Assembly: GCF_963678635.1 (NCBI RefSeq)
Contig: NW_026970833.1
Span: 1-46,382 of the forward strand
DNA: 46,382 nt
Direction of reading: 5' to 3'
Source of the DNA: Symsagittifera roscoffensis
Lineage: Eukaryota; Xenacoelomorpha; Acoela; Convolutidae
Part shown: piece after piece, positions 19,400 through 30,779 of the stretch
Position numbering within the stretch: the first letter of the stretch is position 1
Layout of the letters: each line of letters starts with the position of its first letter
Notes under the pieces: generated by a model
The model's input: only the letters and a program-made list of their open reading frames with translations
What the model was told of the DNA's origin: nothing
Database searches by the model: none
Made by a program: the position numbers and the translations under genes

Positions 19400-20600
19400 G
19401 AATCAATGAGCTTATATGTTACATCTGTAGGTTTGTCAATAATATGAAACTGTCCTTTTCGGATTGACAGTAGTTTTTTAGATATTCCTCTTTGTGTCAT
19501 CAAATTTGGTTTTAATACTTATGTACCGATTTTTAAATTTGTAGCAGGTGTAAGCCGTGAGTTTATTGTGATTGAACGTTTTGCCTTTGCCATAGTTTTT
19601 TGGCTATTTTCTGGTAAAGTTCATTATGTTTTTATCTCTGTTTAAAACCCATTCGGTATGTGTTCCGGAGGCTAATTTTAAGATTTGTGGGTGATAAAAA
19701 ATGATCTTCATCGCATCATGTGTGTTTAGTGGTAGCTTGTTCAAAACTGATTAATTGATAGGTTGTCAATAATTTTGTATATTTTTAGAAGAGTTTGCTG
19801 CAAACATTATTGGTTTCCGTGATTTTTGGTTAAAAACCATTTCAGTCGTTGATAATCCTAATGTTGTTGTTATTTGTGAGTTGTAGGCCAAGGGAATTAA
19901 TTAATTACGTCTCATGACCACTTTGCATCATTTCCAATTATTATACATCTGAAGTATTCTTGTTATGAACAGTTTATACCTCGACTAAACCATTAATCCA
20001 TGGTGAATGAGATGTTGGTAGTTTATGTTTGATATTGTAAAGATGGCGTAAAAGTTACGATTTCATTATTTATAAATTCGGTGCCATTATCTGCAACAAG
20101 GATTTCTGGTAATCCAAACTTTGCAAAACAGTGTTCGTAGAGTTTTGTATATGCATAATAAGCATTACAACGAGGTACAAGTTTGAGTGCTACGTAGTGT
20201 GTAAATGGATCGAGTATAACCATTTAAATGAGTTTCCTTCTGATGATGGCCATATTCGTCTTTTTGTATCAAATGATTTTTTATGGTTGAAATAATAAAT
20301 TTGTCCTTTAAAGTCTTGCTTTTCTGCTATCTGTTTCTGATGTGGATATGGTTTGCTTAATTGACATGTTAAACAGTCGGTACATAATACTTTACTCCAA
20401 ATTGGTGCATTTGAGAAGTTTAATTTCAGTATAAAAATTGAATGTTTTTTCTGCTCCTTCATGTCTTTTTGTATTTAATGTTTGTGAAACATGAAGTGAT
20501 ATGAGTATCAAACTTAAAAGAAGACTGGATATTTTTGTTTCGGGTGTTTGGTATTCCAAAATATCGGTGTTCTCATTTATGTTTGTGTTATTAAACTTAC
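19400..20600 (-). pseudogene. Gypsy-type integrase of the giant element, decayed
   Basis: The zinc-binding part shows CTDCLTCQLSK (about 20360-20400). The catalytic core shows VILDPFTHYVALKLV (about 20170-20223), ADNGTEFIN (about 20070-20100) and SPWINGLVEV (about 19990-20020, in a third frame). Together these hold the D,D,E triad. A C-terminal region with LYQKIAKKLWQ (about 19600) follows and contains stops. Several frameshifts make it inactive. It would have inserted the reverse-transcribed element. Confidence 0.85.
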
Positions 20601-20999
20601 TGAAATATCCAAGTGTTTTATTTCCTAATACTGTAAAATCTACTTTTACAGGTTTTGTTTTGTATTGGTGCCAAAGTTTAAGTTGGTGAATAACTGGGTG
20701 TAGATTTTGATATTTTTGTAATAAATCTAAAGTTATTTTTTCTGTAGCTGGTAGAAATATGTTTTCAATTTCTCTTTTTGACGGATGTATACATACTATC
20801 TAGAGGGTCAAAAAGACCAAAAACTTGACTTATTGAGTATTTGGAGTCTTAGTATGGAGGTCGTGATAATTTATTTTATCAGTTAAGTTTTCTTTTTCTA
20901 TTAAAATTTTCTAATATACTTTCTATTTTGTTAGATTTTGTTTTGTAATGTTTTTGATCCATAATAAAAATGGTATCGGTTCGAATGTAAAATTTCCTA

Positions 21000-22560
21000 T
21001 TAAACCTACTCCATATTGGCTTTTTTGCAGTCTAGGTTAGTGGGAAAGGATGTAAGTTGTTTTTTTTTGTACATTTTCAAGGCCGGTTTTTACTGCATAT
21101 TTGCATTCTAATAGTGGTGACGTTTCGTTTTTTGCAAGAAAAAACTCTTTATTTTGTGGTATTTCTACTGTCGTTTTTCTTGTAATTAATTCTAGTGGTG
21201 CGTTTTGACTGAGTGTATCTGGTAAAGCAAGATTTTTTCCTGCAGTCCAAATTATTTGTAAGTATAGAATTTTCATTAGAATTAGTTGAAATCTATAAAT
21301 TTTTTTGTGAAAAAGAAAATAGTAGGTTTATGGTCTGTAAATAAAAATATTGGATGTTTTGACCCAAGGATTAAAAATTCGCATTATGTGAGAGTATTTG
21401 TTATAGCTGTACTTTCTCTCATAAGTGTAGAGAGTCTAAGTTCTGCTTGTGTGACTAGTCTTGAGTTTGCTGAGATAAGATTCGTTTTTTTTCCGTTATG
21501 TGATTGTAATAAAGCTGCGCCGATGGCAAAGTTTGAAGCATAGCCCATTGCATAAAATGGTTGGTTTGGATTTGGAATTGTAATTGATATTTTATCACTG
21601 AGGAGTGTTTTTTTTCTTCAAACCGTTTTTCGTGTTCTGTTCTCCATTCAAATTTATTTTAGTGTCTAAAGTTATTATAAAATGGTCTTAAATATAATTG
21701 CATTTTATAAACGTATTTACTAAGAAAATTTAACATTCCAAAAAATTCTTGGATTTTCTTCTTGTTTGATGTTGAATGAAGTTTTAAGTTTGCGTCTATG
21801 CGAGATTTTAATGGAGTGATCGTGTTTACTTCGATAATATGTCCAAGGACTTAAACACGGGTTAGAACAAATGTGAGTTGTCCGGGACTGCTTGAATAAT
21901 TTCTTTAAGAGGTATCTGGTGATACTTATCCAGTAGTTGAAACATTTGGCATTTTGCTTGCGATTGCATGAAAATATCGTCTAAAAAGGTTATGACGTTT
22001 TTGCTAAGAATGAGTGGTCAAAAAATTTTCACTCATAATTGCTGAAAACGCTAATGGTCCGATGGAGTTTCCACAGAGTGATCTATTATATTCGTATTCC
22101 TGATTTCCTATAACAAATTGTGTTAAGCGTCCTGATTGTTCATCTAGTGGCATTTGATTATATGCGTTGTTCATGTCAGCTGTTGTAAAGTAATGTTCGT
22201 TTATTTTTGTGAAGGTTGCTTGAATTAGTTCTATCGGCCAATTGCATTTGGATTCGTCGATGAATGAATTTAAGTATCTAGCATCTAGAGCAATTTTTAA
22301 TGATTCTCCTTTGAAGAGAATAATAACGGGGCTAATGAAGGTAGTCCATCTCGGCTGTTCTTCTTTGTTAACTGCGGAAAAGATTTCATATTGTTCTAAG
22401 ATATCTAGTAGTCTATTAATTTTATCCTGTAATTGAATGGGAACTTTACTTGCTCATTTTTTTTTTGAAAACTGCGTCAGGTTTTAGTGATAAAAGTAAT
22501 GATGAATTTACTTTTCAATCATCAAATTTAGATGTAGCATAAACAATTGGATACTTAAGT
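21000..22560 (-). pseudogene. Gypsy-type reverse transcriptase and RNase H of the giant element, decayed
   Basis: RT blocks are clear across frames: GESLKIALDARYLNSFID (about 22260-22310), TADMNNAYNQMPLDEQS (about 22140-22190), GPLAFSAIMSE, the catalytic box TFLDDIF (about 21975-21995) and FFGMLNFLSKYVYKM (about 21700-21740). RNase H follows with YASNFAIGAALLQSHNGKK (about 21480-21540), where the first catalytic Asp of the usual TDAS motif is not seen. RT before integrase is the Ty3/gypsy order. Stops and shifts are frequent. Confidence 0.88.
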
Positions 22561-22802
22561 AGTAGTTCTGCTAATTGTTCAAATTCTTGCTGTTTGATTT
22601 GCGAATGTTGAAAATTGAATATCGTGGGGAACTTTTGCTGATCTGATGTAAGTTTTGAAATTTGGAATGTTGTTTTAAAATAAAGTGTTTTTGTAAAACA
22701 ATATGTGTTTCGTTTTGAAGCAAAAGTTGTTTTATTAAATGATAATTCTTCATTAAGAATTGTTGATTGGCATATTTCTAAAAATTTCAGAATTTTGTTC
22801 AC
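22515..22802 (-). pseudogene. Linker between protease and RT of the giant element
   Basis: A 95-codon open frame in the gag-pol orientation ending with a YPIVYATSKFDD segment. This resembles the start of gypsy RT, where a LLLKYP..YA..KFD pattern precedes the fingers domain. It connects protease remnants (23.5 kb) to the RT core. Confidence 0.6.
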
Positions 22803-23379
22803 TCTATATGCTGTTTCTATTGTGGGAGAAATTGTTGCATTTGTTTCACAATATCCTAATAATTCTATGGGTAGTGTGATTTTATAGGGGGATTTGTTGT
22901 AGACCTCTAGAGATATAATATCGGAATTTGTATTTTTTAATCTATTTGATAGAAGAAATTATTACTTGAAAAAATTTATGACCTGGTTTAAATTCAAAAT
23001 CTGACATATACAGTCGTTGTTTATTTTGATCTATATTGTTTCAATGTGCTTGACATATTGAGAAGTTGTATATGATAATGATTTCAGGTGTATTCGTCCT
23101 TGCTTGTATATGGGGTGAAATTTAGAAAAAAAATGGAGGTTGTTTATTGATTCTGTGAAAGAATGTTAATGATGTATCATTTGTTTTAGTGTATTTATCT
23201 TTTATATGCAGTTTTCTGTTTAAAATACTAATAGAGGGAATAAATTTTGTAATAAATAGTGTTTCGACTAGATTTTGTTTTATATCGGTGATGTTGAATA
23301 TTTGTTTAAAATATTTATTTCATAGTTTGTTTTGTACCATTGTTCGAGTGGGAACGAGGAAAAATTGGATTTTTCCAAA

Positions 23380-23560
23380 GTATGTAAATTTGATCCTTCC
23401 TTGTGCGGTGGCTAACTTGCTTGAGGTTTTTAATGGTATCATTTTGGATGTAGAGTTTTTATTGCATTCCAAGTGGGGATATATTTGATATTTGATTTTG
23501 CTCCTGAATCTATTAAAAAACCAATTTCAATGTCTGGTGACTGAATGTTTTTTGGACTTT
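23380..23560 (-). pseudogene. Retroviral-type aspartic protease of the giant element
   Basis: The minus frame reads GFLIDSGAKSNIKYIP at about 23480-23520, with LIDSGA at 23499-23516. This is the active-site loop of a retropepsin. The frame continues to about 23400 before stops. Position between the zinc knuckle and RT is as expected. Confidence 0.78.
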
Positions 23561-24379
23561 TTAATAAAAGTGGAAGATTCCGAATTTTTTCTTTATGTGG
23601 TTTTACTTTATTTGTTGTATTTTGATATTCGTATTTGAACTTCCTTCGAGTTCTTGTTTAGTATAGTCTGCTATATAATGCGTGTTGTTTTGTTTGTCAG
23701 AAAAATGAAAATTTTCGTGATTGTGATAATAATTCGATTCAATTGGTATTTCGTATTCTTCTTCAATGTGAAGCATGTTTATTGGAAGTGTATTTTATGT
23801 TTTGCTTTTGTCATCCGTATGGTCTGATTGAGTTTGTTCAGTTGTTTGTACCTGATTTATTTGTCTTCGGTGTTTAGGTGTACTGCCTCTATAGTTATCT
23901 CTTGATCTTTTGTAATTGTTGTTATAGTTTGATCTGTTGTTGGAATAGTTTCGTGATCTATTGTCTGAATATTGTCTTTTTCTTTTATTTGAGTAATTCC
24001 TGTTTCGATTATATGAAGAATTTCTGGATTGATCGTTTAAATAATATCTAATTGAATAGTTTGAATATGAACGATTTCTGTTAAAGTTTCACTAATTACT
24101 TCTCTATGAGTTTGATTTTGAGTAATTGTTTCGATATTGATTTTTTTGACTGTTTGATCTGCTGTATCTATTCTGTGAAAAATTTTGCGAATTCTTTCCA
24201 TCTGGAGATTTTCCGCGATTGTTATTTCGCTAAGGTGATTGTTGTCTTTTAATAAAGTTATCTGCGAGTGGTTTTCCTGAACTATTATTTCTGCGAATAT
24301 TCTTGTTTGGTAGGTTTTGATGTATTGATAAAAAAATTTGTTTGATTCTCTACATTTTGTGGTTTATTCTGATTGTCTG

Positions 24380-26160
24380 GCTGTTTTCGTCTGCATTTAG
24401 CAATGCTATGTCCGTATCTACAGCAATAGTTACACAATTTTTGAGTGATGGTTTGCCTTTAAAATTTGGGTTTTTCTCGTAGATATGTAATATTTGGGTA
24501 ATTTCTTCAGCTAGTTCAGTGTCAGAGTCTTCTATGTTATTTATTTGTGAAGTACTTGTATGGATGGTATTTATATATTGTAATTTTAAATTTTGTTTCT
24601 TCCAATTTCATTGTAATTTCAGCTTGCTCTAATGTGTCTACTGGCTTTTGGAAGTCTATGTCGGATTTTCGACTTGAGGAAAGATGTAATGCTCTCGTTT
24701 TTATTGCTATTTTTTGTAGTTGTGGTTTTAAAGTCATCATTCAGGTTTTTGTCATTTTCGTATTTTTGTTATGATGTGCATTAAGTGAGGATGCTTTTCT
24801 TACCAATGTTTGCATTCTTACTTCAAGTTGTTTAATTGTTTCGTTAGGAAGTCTACGGATTTCATTACATAATACACTTTGATGTTATTTATTCCGTTCA
24901 GAGTGAAACCTTTTTGAAAATTCTTGTGCGATTCTTTTCCAGTCTGATTTTCTGTTTATTGATTATTCTGAAAATAATTTTTGTGCTGTGTCATCATGCG
25001 TGTTTTGAATTCGACCTGTGCGTCTATGCGTCTAGTTATCCAAGTTTGATGGACTGCTGTATTTACTGGTTCAGGTCCTGTATCAAAAATTAAAATTGCT
25101 GTAACTTCATTTAAATAATCTTCTTCTGAGTATTTGGGGTCTGTTCCTGTAAATATCTTCAGTGTTTTATTTGAAGATATGGATGATCCACCCATAAGGT
25201 ATAGATTCTTAGTCATCTGAAGTGTTTCTGCAGCATTCGGCATATGGGAAAAAAAATTTTAAGTTGTGTTTTTGTATTTTTGTGGTGTTGTAAATGAAAT
25301 GGCAATGGTTCTTAATTTTGAGTTTTTGTTGGTTGACAAATCTGTGCATTTATTGGATATTGTGATTGAAAGTTGTTTTTGTTGTTGTTTGAAGCTGAGT
25401 TTTTTCTTGGATAGAAAGTTTGTCTTGATTGTCGTGTCTGTTCATTTCTTGTATATGGTTCAAAATTATCGGGTTGATAAATATGATCTGGTTGATTAAT
25501 ATTCTAAATTTTGTTTTGTTGATTTGTGGGAAATCTTCGTTGGTTTTGACTAAAATAATCTTCATCTTCTGAATATTGTGGTTGGTTTCTTGTCAAATGT
25601 TTATTTGTTATATTTTTACTTTGTTGAAGAAACGGGATATTTTCGCTATGATCCACTGTATCACGTTGTTGATCGTTGAAAAGAACTCAGTGGGGAACCT
25701 GTTGCTGTATTTGTTGGTTGTAGTTCTGTGCCTGTGATTGGCTGTGGTTGCCTTTACAGGGAAGTTTTGCTTCATTAATATTTGCGAAGAAATTATATTT
25801 ATGGTCTGAAAATAAATTTCTATTGTTTGTATTTTGTTTGTTTGTTTGACGTGATTTCGTTATTTGTAAGTTTTTTGTGACAACAGAAGGTTTACGAATG
25901 GTTGAATAGTTGTTTGTGGAAATTATGTAATTTTTTATACTGTGGCGTTGTAATTGTCGAGTGAATAGGAGAAATGTTTTATTGTGTTGTCGTTGGCATT
26001 GTCTCTACTACTTCTTCATTAACAAAATGTGAGGGAGTTTGAATATCTTGTTGTGTGGGATTTCTTGTTCCGTTTAAGTTTTCTTGTATATCAATGAATG
26101 TGGAGTTTAGACTATTATTTTCTGTTCTGTCGTTGATTATCTTATTATAGTTTCAAGGTA
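24380..26160 (-). pseudogene. Gag of the giant element with CCHC zinc knuckle
   Basis: The N-terminal region (about 25350-26160) is Asn/Gln-rich and disordered-looking. The capsid-like part (24956-25243) reads KIFTGTDPKYSEEDYLNEV and then HQTWITRR, typical of invertebrate gypsy Gag. A further helical segment (24537-24740) contains LEQAEITMKLEE. The nucleocapsid knuckle CNYCCRYGHSIAKC (24392-24434) fits C-x2-C-x4-H-x4-C exactly. Frameshifts separate these pieces. Gag would have formed the particle that packages the element RNA. Confidence 0.8.
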
Positions 26161-26768
26161 TAGCGTCAATAGTCAATGGGGTTATTTTAACGTATTCTCT
26201 ATTTACGGAGATAGTTATAATTGCTGCACTTGATATATCTGTTGTTATATTAATAAATGATAGTTGGGACCAATCAGGCTCCCAAACAAAATGTGTTTAG
26301 TTTGCTAATACAGTTTTGTCATTTGAGTTTTTTGGTCGAAAACTTTTTCTTGATTGTCCTATGAAATCGACATTGTGAACGAACTAATCAATTATGAACC
26401 ATGCTAAGATTTTTTGTGGATCTTGTTTGACATTTACTGTCTATCATAATTAAAATGGTTAGTTTTCTCAAAAATTTTTATTAGTCTTGGGTAGTTTATA
26501 AAGTTTGGAGAGTGAATCGACGTTTTAGTTCGTTAGACACTTAAATTAAAGTGGTTGGGAGAACGAAATTGTTCTGTTTGATCCAAGGTTCTTGATGATC
26601 AAAAAATTGTTCTGTTTGAAACAAAGTTGTTCTGAATGATCAGTATTTGAGGGAATTAACTTAACTTATATGAAATTAAAGATCCAGGAAAAACCTTGAT
26701 GATCTATTTTTTAAATAAAAGTGATATAAGAGAAAACAAGGATACGCCTTGATAAATATTATATAACA
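26161..26768 (-). other. Leader between 5' LTR and gag of the giant element
   Basis: AT-rich, with no clear frame. A primer-binding site is expected just after 26769 in sense (toward lower coordinates), but the sequence there (TGTTATATAATATT) does not match a tRNA end that I recognise. A duplicated GTTCTGTTTGAT-type motif occurs near 26570-26640. Confidence 0.45.
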
Positions 26769-27276
26769 ACGTTTCTATTAAATTCTCTATTCCATCTATC
26801 ACTTTTGCGGTTTTGCAATTGTCTAATTCTAGTTTTAATTTTCTAGTTCTAGGTTAGTTAAGGTCTTTTTTGAGACTTATGGTTGCACCAGATGACTTAT
26901 GACCTTTTTGTCGTACTCATAGAGTAATTTCAGATAGGGTACACCATCTGTACGTCACGATATCTTATTTTCGGCAGGATAGATTCGTGCAACTTCTAAG
27001 TCTAATACTAATTTTAATCTTACTCTTATATCTCCTAGTCTCAAAAGATCTAGTGTATAACGGTTTTTGCGTATTATTTCGTGGAGGAAGAAGGAGAACA
27101 AATGTAGTCTAAGTTTTATTCAAATTGTTTTGGTACTGAAACTACACGTAGTTTCAGCACTTACAAATGAATGTCGGTGTTAGGGATGGAACATGATTGG
27201 ATAGTAGTAATACTTTATTGTGATAGACAGTTGCATTTATAACCAATTTCAAAATCTTAGCTTAGAACTGGTCCCA
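26769..27276 (-). repeat. 5' LTR of the giant element
   Basis: Direct repeat of 10504-11025, collinear with small indels and roughly 85-90% alike by eye. In sense it starts TGGGACCAGTTC. A deletion of about ten bases relative to the left copy is visible near 27090. Confidence 0.8.
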
Positions 27277-28059
27277 CTAGTGTGCTTATATAATACCTTT
27301 TTACCTGAATAAGTGCTATAGCAACCCAATTTATGAAATCAAACTGAGTATCCACCGAATAAATTTAGCAAGTATGTGCTTTTTGTCCCAAGAAGCATGA
27401 CTGACCAAAGATATTGATCGGTCATGATCTAATATAAAAGAATATAAAAGGTAGAACATCGGCCAGACATAAATTGAACCCGGTGAATACATGGAAAAAA
27501 AGAGATGGTTTTGAGATCAAAACTATTTTCCCAGTAACAAACAGCTTCTGTCAATAGTAACTGCTGACATAAATTATCACTGAAAAATAAAAAAATTTAA
27601 AAATATTTTGGCTATTTATGGTTCATCTGGAAATTTGTACAAAAATCAAAAGTGTTTTCACAGCATTATCATATATAAGAAGCAGTTCGGTGTTCATTTT
27701 CGAAAAAAAACGAAATCATGTGTAAGTAACCTCAAAACTTTTGACCAAGTGTTGATAAATATAGACAAAAATTAAATATTCCAAAACATTTATTGTACAA
27801 GGTCAGTATCAATTTCACAAGTCATACCTTCAAAAAGACAACTTGAATACTTATTAAGAAAGTCAAATAATCAAATTGAACAGTTTGATCAAAAAATTAA
27901 CCAAGTCGTTCTACGTCGAGTAGGGTCCATGCCAGACATTGTTTGTTTGACCATTAGAAACAAAAGAGAGCAGTAATGTTTTTTTGTTAGTTCAGTTGTC
28001 TGAAAGTATTTGATCATTTTGGTTGAAAACGTTTTATTTAAAATTGACAATTTGCGATA
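27277..28059. other. Flank right of the giant element
   Basis: No supported gene. From about 27800 it aligns with 38630 onward (CAAAAA...CTT...TCAAAT..ATCAA..TGAACA pattern), so block A resumes there. The preceding ~500 bp should correspond to the lectin position by analogy with block C, but I find no lectin coding sequence in it. A TATATAAG box near 27671 precedes a four-codon ATG frame. Confidence 0.45.
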
Positions 28060-28202
28060 CAGTCACGGGACATAGAAGTTGCTAATTTTTGATTTCCGAA
28101 ATAAAATCAATACGTTTTTCTTCACGTTTCAATCTGTTTCTCTGCAACTATTCAAGATACATGCTTCAAGTTTTGCGAAAAAAAAAATTATTTTAAAAGG
28201 AT

Positions 28203-28376
28203 TTAACCACGCCAAAAATTGAAAAAATTTCTTTTGAAGGCGTAAATTAGCCAGCTTATCATAACTATTTTTAGAGGTGTTCTTGCTGTGGAAACATTCC
28301 TATAAAAAATATGAGGAATTTGAGGTTTTGGGCTCATTTTAGTTCTTTGGGAAGCTGAGGAGCTTGACTCACTCAT
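28203..28376 (-). CDS. Outward open frame in the left foldback arm
   Basis: An uninterrupted 57-codon frame starting with ATG at 28376. It begins MSESSSSASQRTKMSPK, has a central TARTPLKIVMIS and a hydrophobic segment, and ends with stop at 28203-28205. Its mirror in the right arm keeps the same frame with one stop. Serine-rich start and basic/hydrophobic tail; no family recognised. It may be the 5' coding end of a full-length relative. Confidence 0.35.
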   Translation of the reverse strand: MSESSSSASQRTKMSPKPQIPHIFYRNVSTARTPLKIVMISWLIYAFKRNFFNFWRG

Positions 28377-28377
28377 T

Positions 28378-28590
28378 GTGCTACCTAAAATTACAAATCT
28401 CAGGATTAAAGAAGGTACAAGATCCGGCGTAAGAAAACGACTAAAACTTTATGAACAACTCCGCTCTGATGATCGAATTCGGTCTATAAAAAACATTCCA
28501 GCAAATGTTTCGGGAAACTTACTGCTCCAGTCTAAGCATAAGAGTCGCATTAGCAGTTGCGTTGTTTGTAAATTCTGTTCACTTTTCTGA
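28378..28590 (+). CDS. Basic open frame beginning at the arm/loop junction
   Basis: A 70-codon plus frame (no ATG) running from the left arm into the loop. It is rich in Arg/Lys, with RSGVRKRLKLYEQLRSDDRI and a terminal Cys pair (CVVCKFC). Codon usage looks protein-like for this AT-rich region. It could be an internal exon captured by the element. No family recognised. Confidence 0.3.
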   Translation: MLPKITNLRIKEGTRSGVRKRLKLYEQLRSDDRIRSIKNIPANVSGNLLLQSKHKSRISSCVVCKFCSLF

Positions 28591-28700
28591 TATAAGCTCC
28601 CAAGAACTTTAAGGGCATGTGTCGTGAAAACAGATATGACTGTTTCTCGACGCTGGACTTAGCAATTCTGTTAGTTCTGTTATTTGTCGTTTTTAGTAAC

Positions 28701-28886
28701 ATGGCGAGTATGTCAAGCTCATCAGCTTCCCAAAGAACTAAATTGAGCCCAAAAATTCAATTTTTTCATTGTATTTGATGGGTTGTTTTCACAGCGAGAA
28801 CACCTCTAAAACTAGTTATCATATGCTGGCTAGCTTACGCCCTCAAAACAAAATTTTTCAAGTTTGGCCCGATCAAACCCTTTTAA
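28701..28886 (+). pseudogene. Mirror frame in the right foldback arm, one stop
   Basis: Starts with ATG at 28701 (MASMSSSSASQRTKLSPK) and matches the left-arm frame. A TGA at 28776-28778 interrupts it. The same frame then resumes with TARTPLKLVIICWLAYALK and ends at 28884-28886. Confidence 0.35.
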
Positions 28887-29012
28887 ATAATTTCTTTTAC
28901 TTTTTGCCAAAATTTGAACCATGTATCTAAATTAGTTGCAGAGAAACAAACAAAACTTGAAGAAAAAGGAAAATTGAAATCAAAAACCTGTAATTGCAAT
29001 GTACCGAGACTG

Positions 29013-30779
29013 TGTAAAGGTCACGATTCGAAGTAAATGTCACTTGCGAAAGCAACTGAATTGTAATCAGGAGCTATTCAATTTTCTCGCCGACATCATT
29101 TCTTAAAATTAATAAAAATTTGGGTTAGATATATCGTGGAACCTCAACAACTCCTAGGCCCAATCTCAATAGATCAGCTAATTTTGCGTCGTTTGAAAGT
29201 CTTGGAACTTCGAGATCAAAGTTTTTATGGCATTTTTTCTTCTGTTGTTTTGAGTTTGGCTGAGCGGGTATGTAGCCAAGTTTAGCCTGCTAAAAACTCA
29301 CTGAAAGCTAAAAGTTACTGAAAGCTTATTTAATGCAGATGATTGCGTTTTGCAAAATTTGTGTCCGGAAATTGAATTCAGTCGACAAACTTTTATGATT
29401 TAAGTTTTTACAAAAATTTTGTTCAAACACTTTTTAAGAATCAATGAACGTACTTATGTAGGTCGCGATGATTTTTTTCGACTTTTTTTCGGAAAAAGTT
29501 CTATACTTTCTTCAGGCCAATGTTTTTAAATTCGCGTTCAGTTTTTCATTTTTTTAGTTCAGTTGTTTTTTTTGTTAAGAAGAAGGCAAAATCCACTTTT
29601 GAACAGCAAAAGTGTTAAATTGACAAAAAGTGGGATGGGGTTCTAGCTTCGAAAAAAAAATTTTTTTTTCGGATTTCACAGCTAAAAAAAAATTTTGCTC
29701 CCAGCGGGATAAAGCTTACCTATTGGTCCAGTTTCCTCAAATTGGGATATTTTTATCGAAAATGGCTGGCCACTTTCTGCGGTAACTCCTGTCAAAACAA
29801 TCTAATGAATCTAATTTTCTAATCAGTTTTAAACCAAAGAAAAATTGTAGAAACCAGATAAACTGAACTCAAAAGAAATCCCACATTGGAGCCGCCTTAA
29901 TCACTCGGAGCTTCCAATTATTGTGACGGCAAAAAACTTGTGTGGCAACAAAACCTAAAGCTTGTAAAAACGTCGAAATTGTAAGTTGAAATATCGTGAA
30001 CCTTGCGCGGGGACAAGTGCATAAAAAATTATAAAACAATCTTAGAAAAATTATTTAAACTTACCTTCAGAGCGTAAAAATTAATTGTTGGCTGACTAAT
30101 TTTTTTCTCAATTGAATGGTCTGGGGGATTTTTGTAAAAATCGTACAGCAAAACAGCTGTTTTAGCTCAGTCTCTGAGAAAACAATTTTAGTGAGCGTTT
30201 GATCGGTCAAATTTTTTTTGGTAACAAGACCGTAAATCAAAAGACGACTAACCAGTTGCTAAGCATAAATACAGAAGGTTCACAGTGTTTTTTTCTAGCA
30301 AAAAAGCAATTTCTTGTGCATGTGAGCTAAAGGACTACATTCTAGCTTATAACAAACAACAATACCTGTGTTAATGAACAAAAAATTTGAAATAAATTCA
30401 GCCATATAAAACCAAAAAAAAGGGTCTCGCTCTCACTCTTTTTAATTCATCCACAAACAGTAGGGCAAAATCGCCTCCCTACTGCTTTGAGATGACTCAA
30501 ATTTTGCAACTAAAACTGAGATTCAGCAGTTATATTTAGACTAAACGACCGCGGTTCGACTGGCACGAAATCGCGAAAAACTTTTCAAAAAATTTTTCTG
30601 GTGCAAGTTTAAAATTTCTTTGAAGTGATTTGTATTTTTTATTCTTGATGTCTTTTCTCTCAGTGATTGTTGTATGTAAACTAAACCACAGTAATAATGA
30701 GTGTTTGGATTTTATTTAACTCAAAAACAAACATTGAAAGTAAGTTGATGAAACGATCTTCCTGATCGTTTCCTGATGG
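29013..30779. other. Noncoding part of block A and spacer
   Basis: No supported gene. It contains a perfect 22-bp palindrome of nine A followed by nine T between CG pairs (29650-29671) and several homopolymer runs. Confidence 0.5.

Larger units (their letters stand above)
10504..27276 (-). mobile_element. Giant, decayed Ty3/gypsy-like LTR element (~16.8 kb)
   Basis: Two direct repeats of about 0.5 kb (10504-11025 and 26769-27276) bound about 15.7 kb of minus-strand coding remnants. In sense order these are gag with a zinc knuckle, DSGA protease, RT (FLDD), RNase H, integrase with HHCC and D,D,E motifs, and then about 8.5-9 kb of further frames up to the 3' LTR. RT before integrase places it in Ty3/gypsy. 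Repeats resemble each other at roughly 85-90% by eye, so the insertion is old, which fits the many stops and frameshifts. Ordinary gypsy elements are 5-8 kb long. The extra length lies entirely between pol and the 3' LTR. I could not identify a standard tRNA primer site or a clear target duplication. Confidence 0.82.
28060..29012. mobile_element. Foldback element with ~330-bp inverted arms, Tc1/mariner-like ends
   Basis: Left arm (28060-28400) and right arm (28681-29012) are inverted copies, about 80% alike by eye. The ends are CAGTCACGG and its partner CAGTCTCGG. TA precedes the left end, and TG follows the right end where TA would be expected. CAGT ends with TA duplication are typical of Tc1/mariner elements. 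The loop of about 280 bp is unique. Comparison with the empty site in block C (about 38835) supports the insertion limits. No transposase is visible. Confidence 0.78.
27800..30120 (+). repeat. Segmental duplicate, block A right part
   Basis: Collinear with block C 38630-40170 once the foldback insertion (28060-29012) is removed. Landmarks shared with C or B include CACTTGCGAAAG, TTTCTTAAA, CTCAACAACT, TCGACAAACTTTTA and AT-ATTGT-ACGGC. The similarity is ancient and patchy. Confidence 0.6.

Noticed and set aside
23189-23488. 99-codon plus frame over the giant element protease region
   Set aside because: Antisense to the DSGA protease and downstream pol frames.
10504-27276. DNA virus or Polinton/Maverick interpretation of the giant element
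   Set aside because: The ends are direct, not inverted, repeats, and gag, protease, RT, RNase H and integrase motifs are present in gypsy order. No DNA polymerase B or packaging ATPase was seen.
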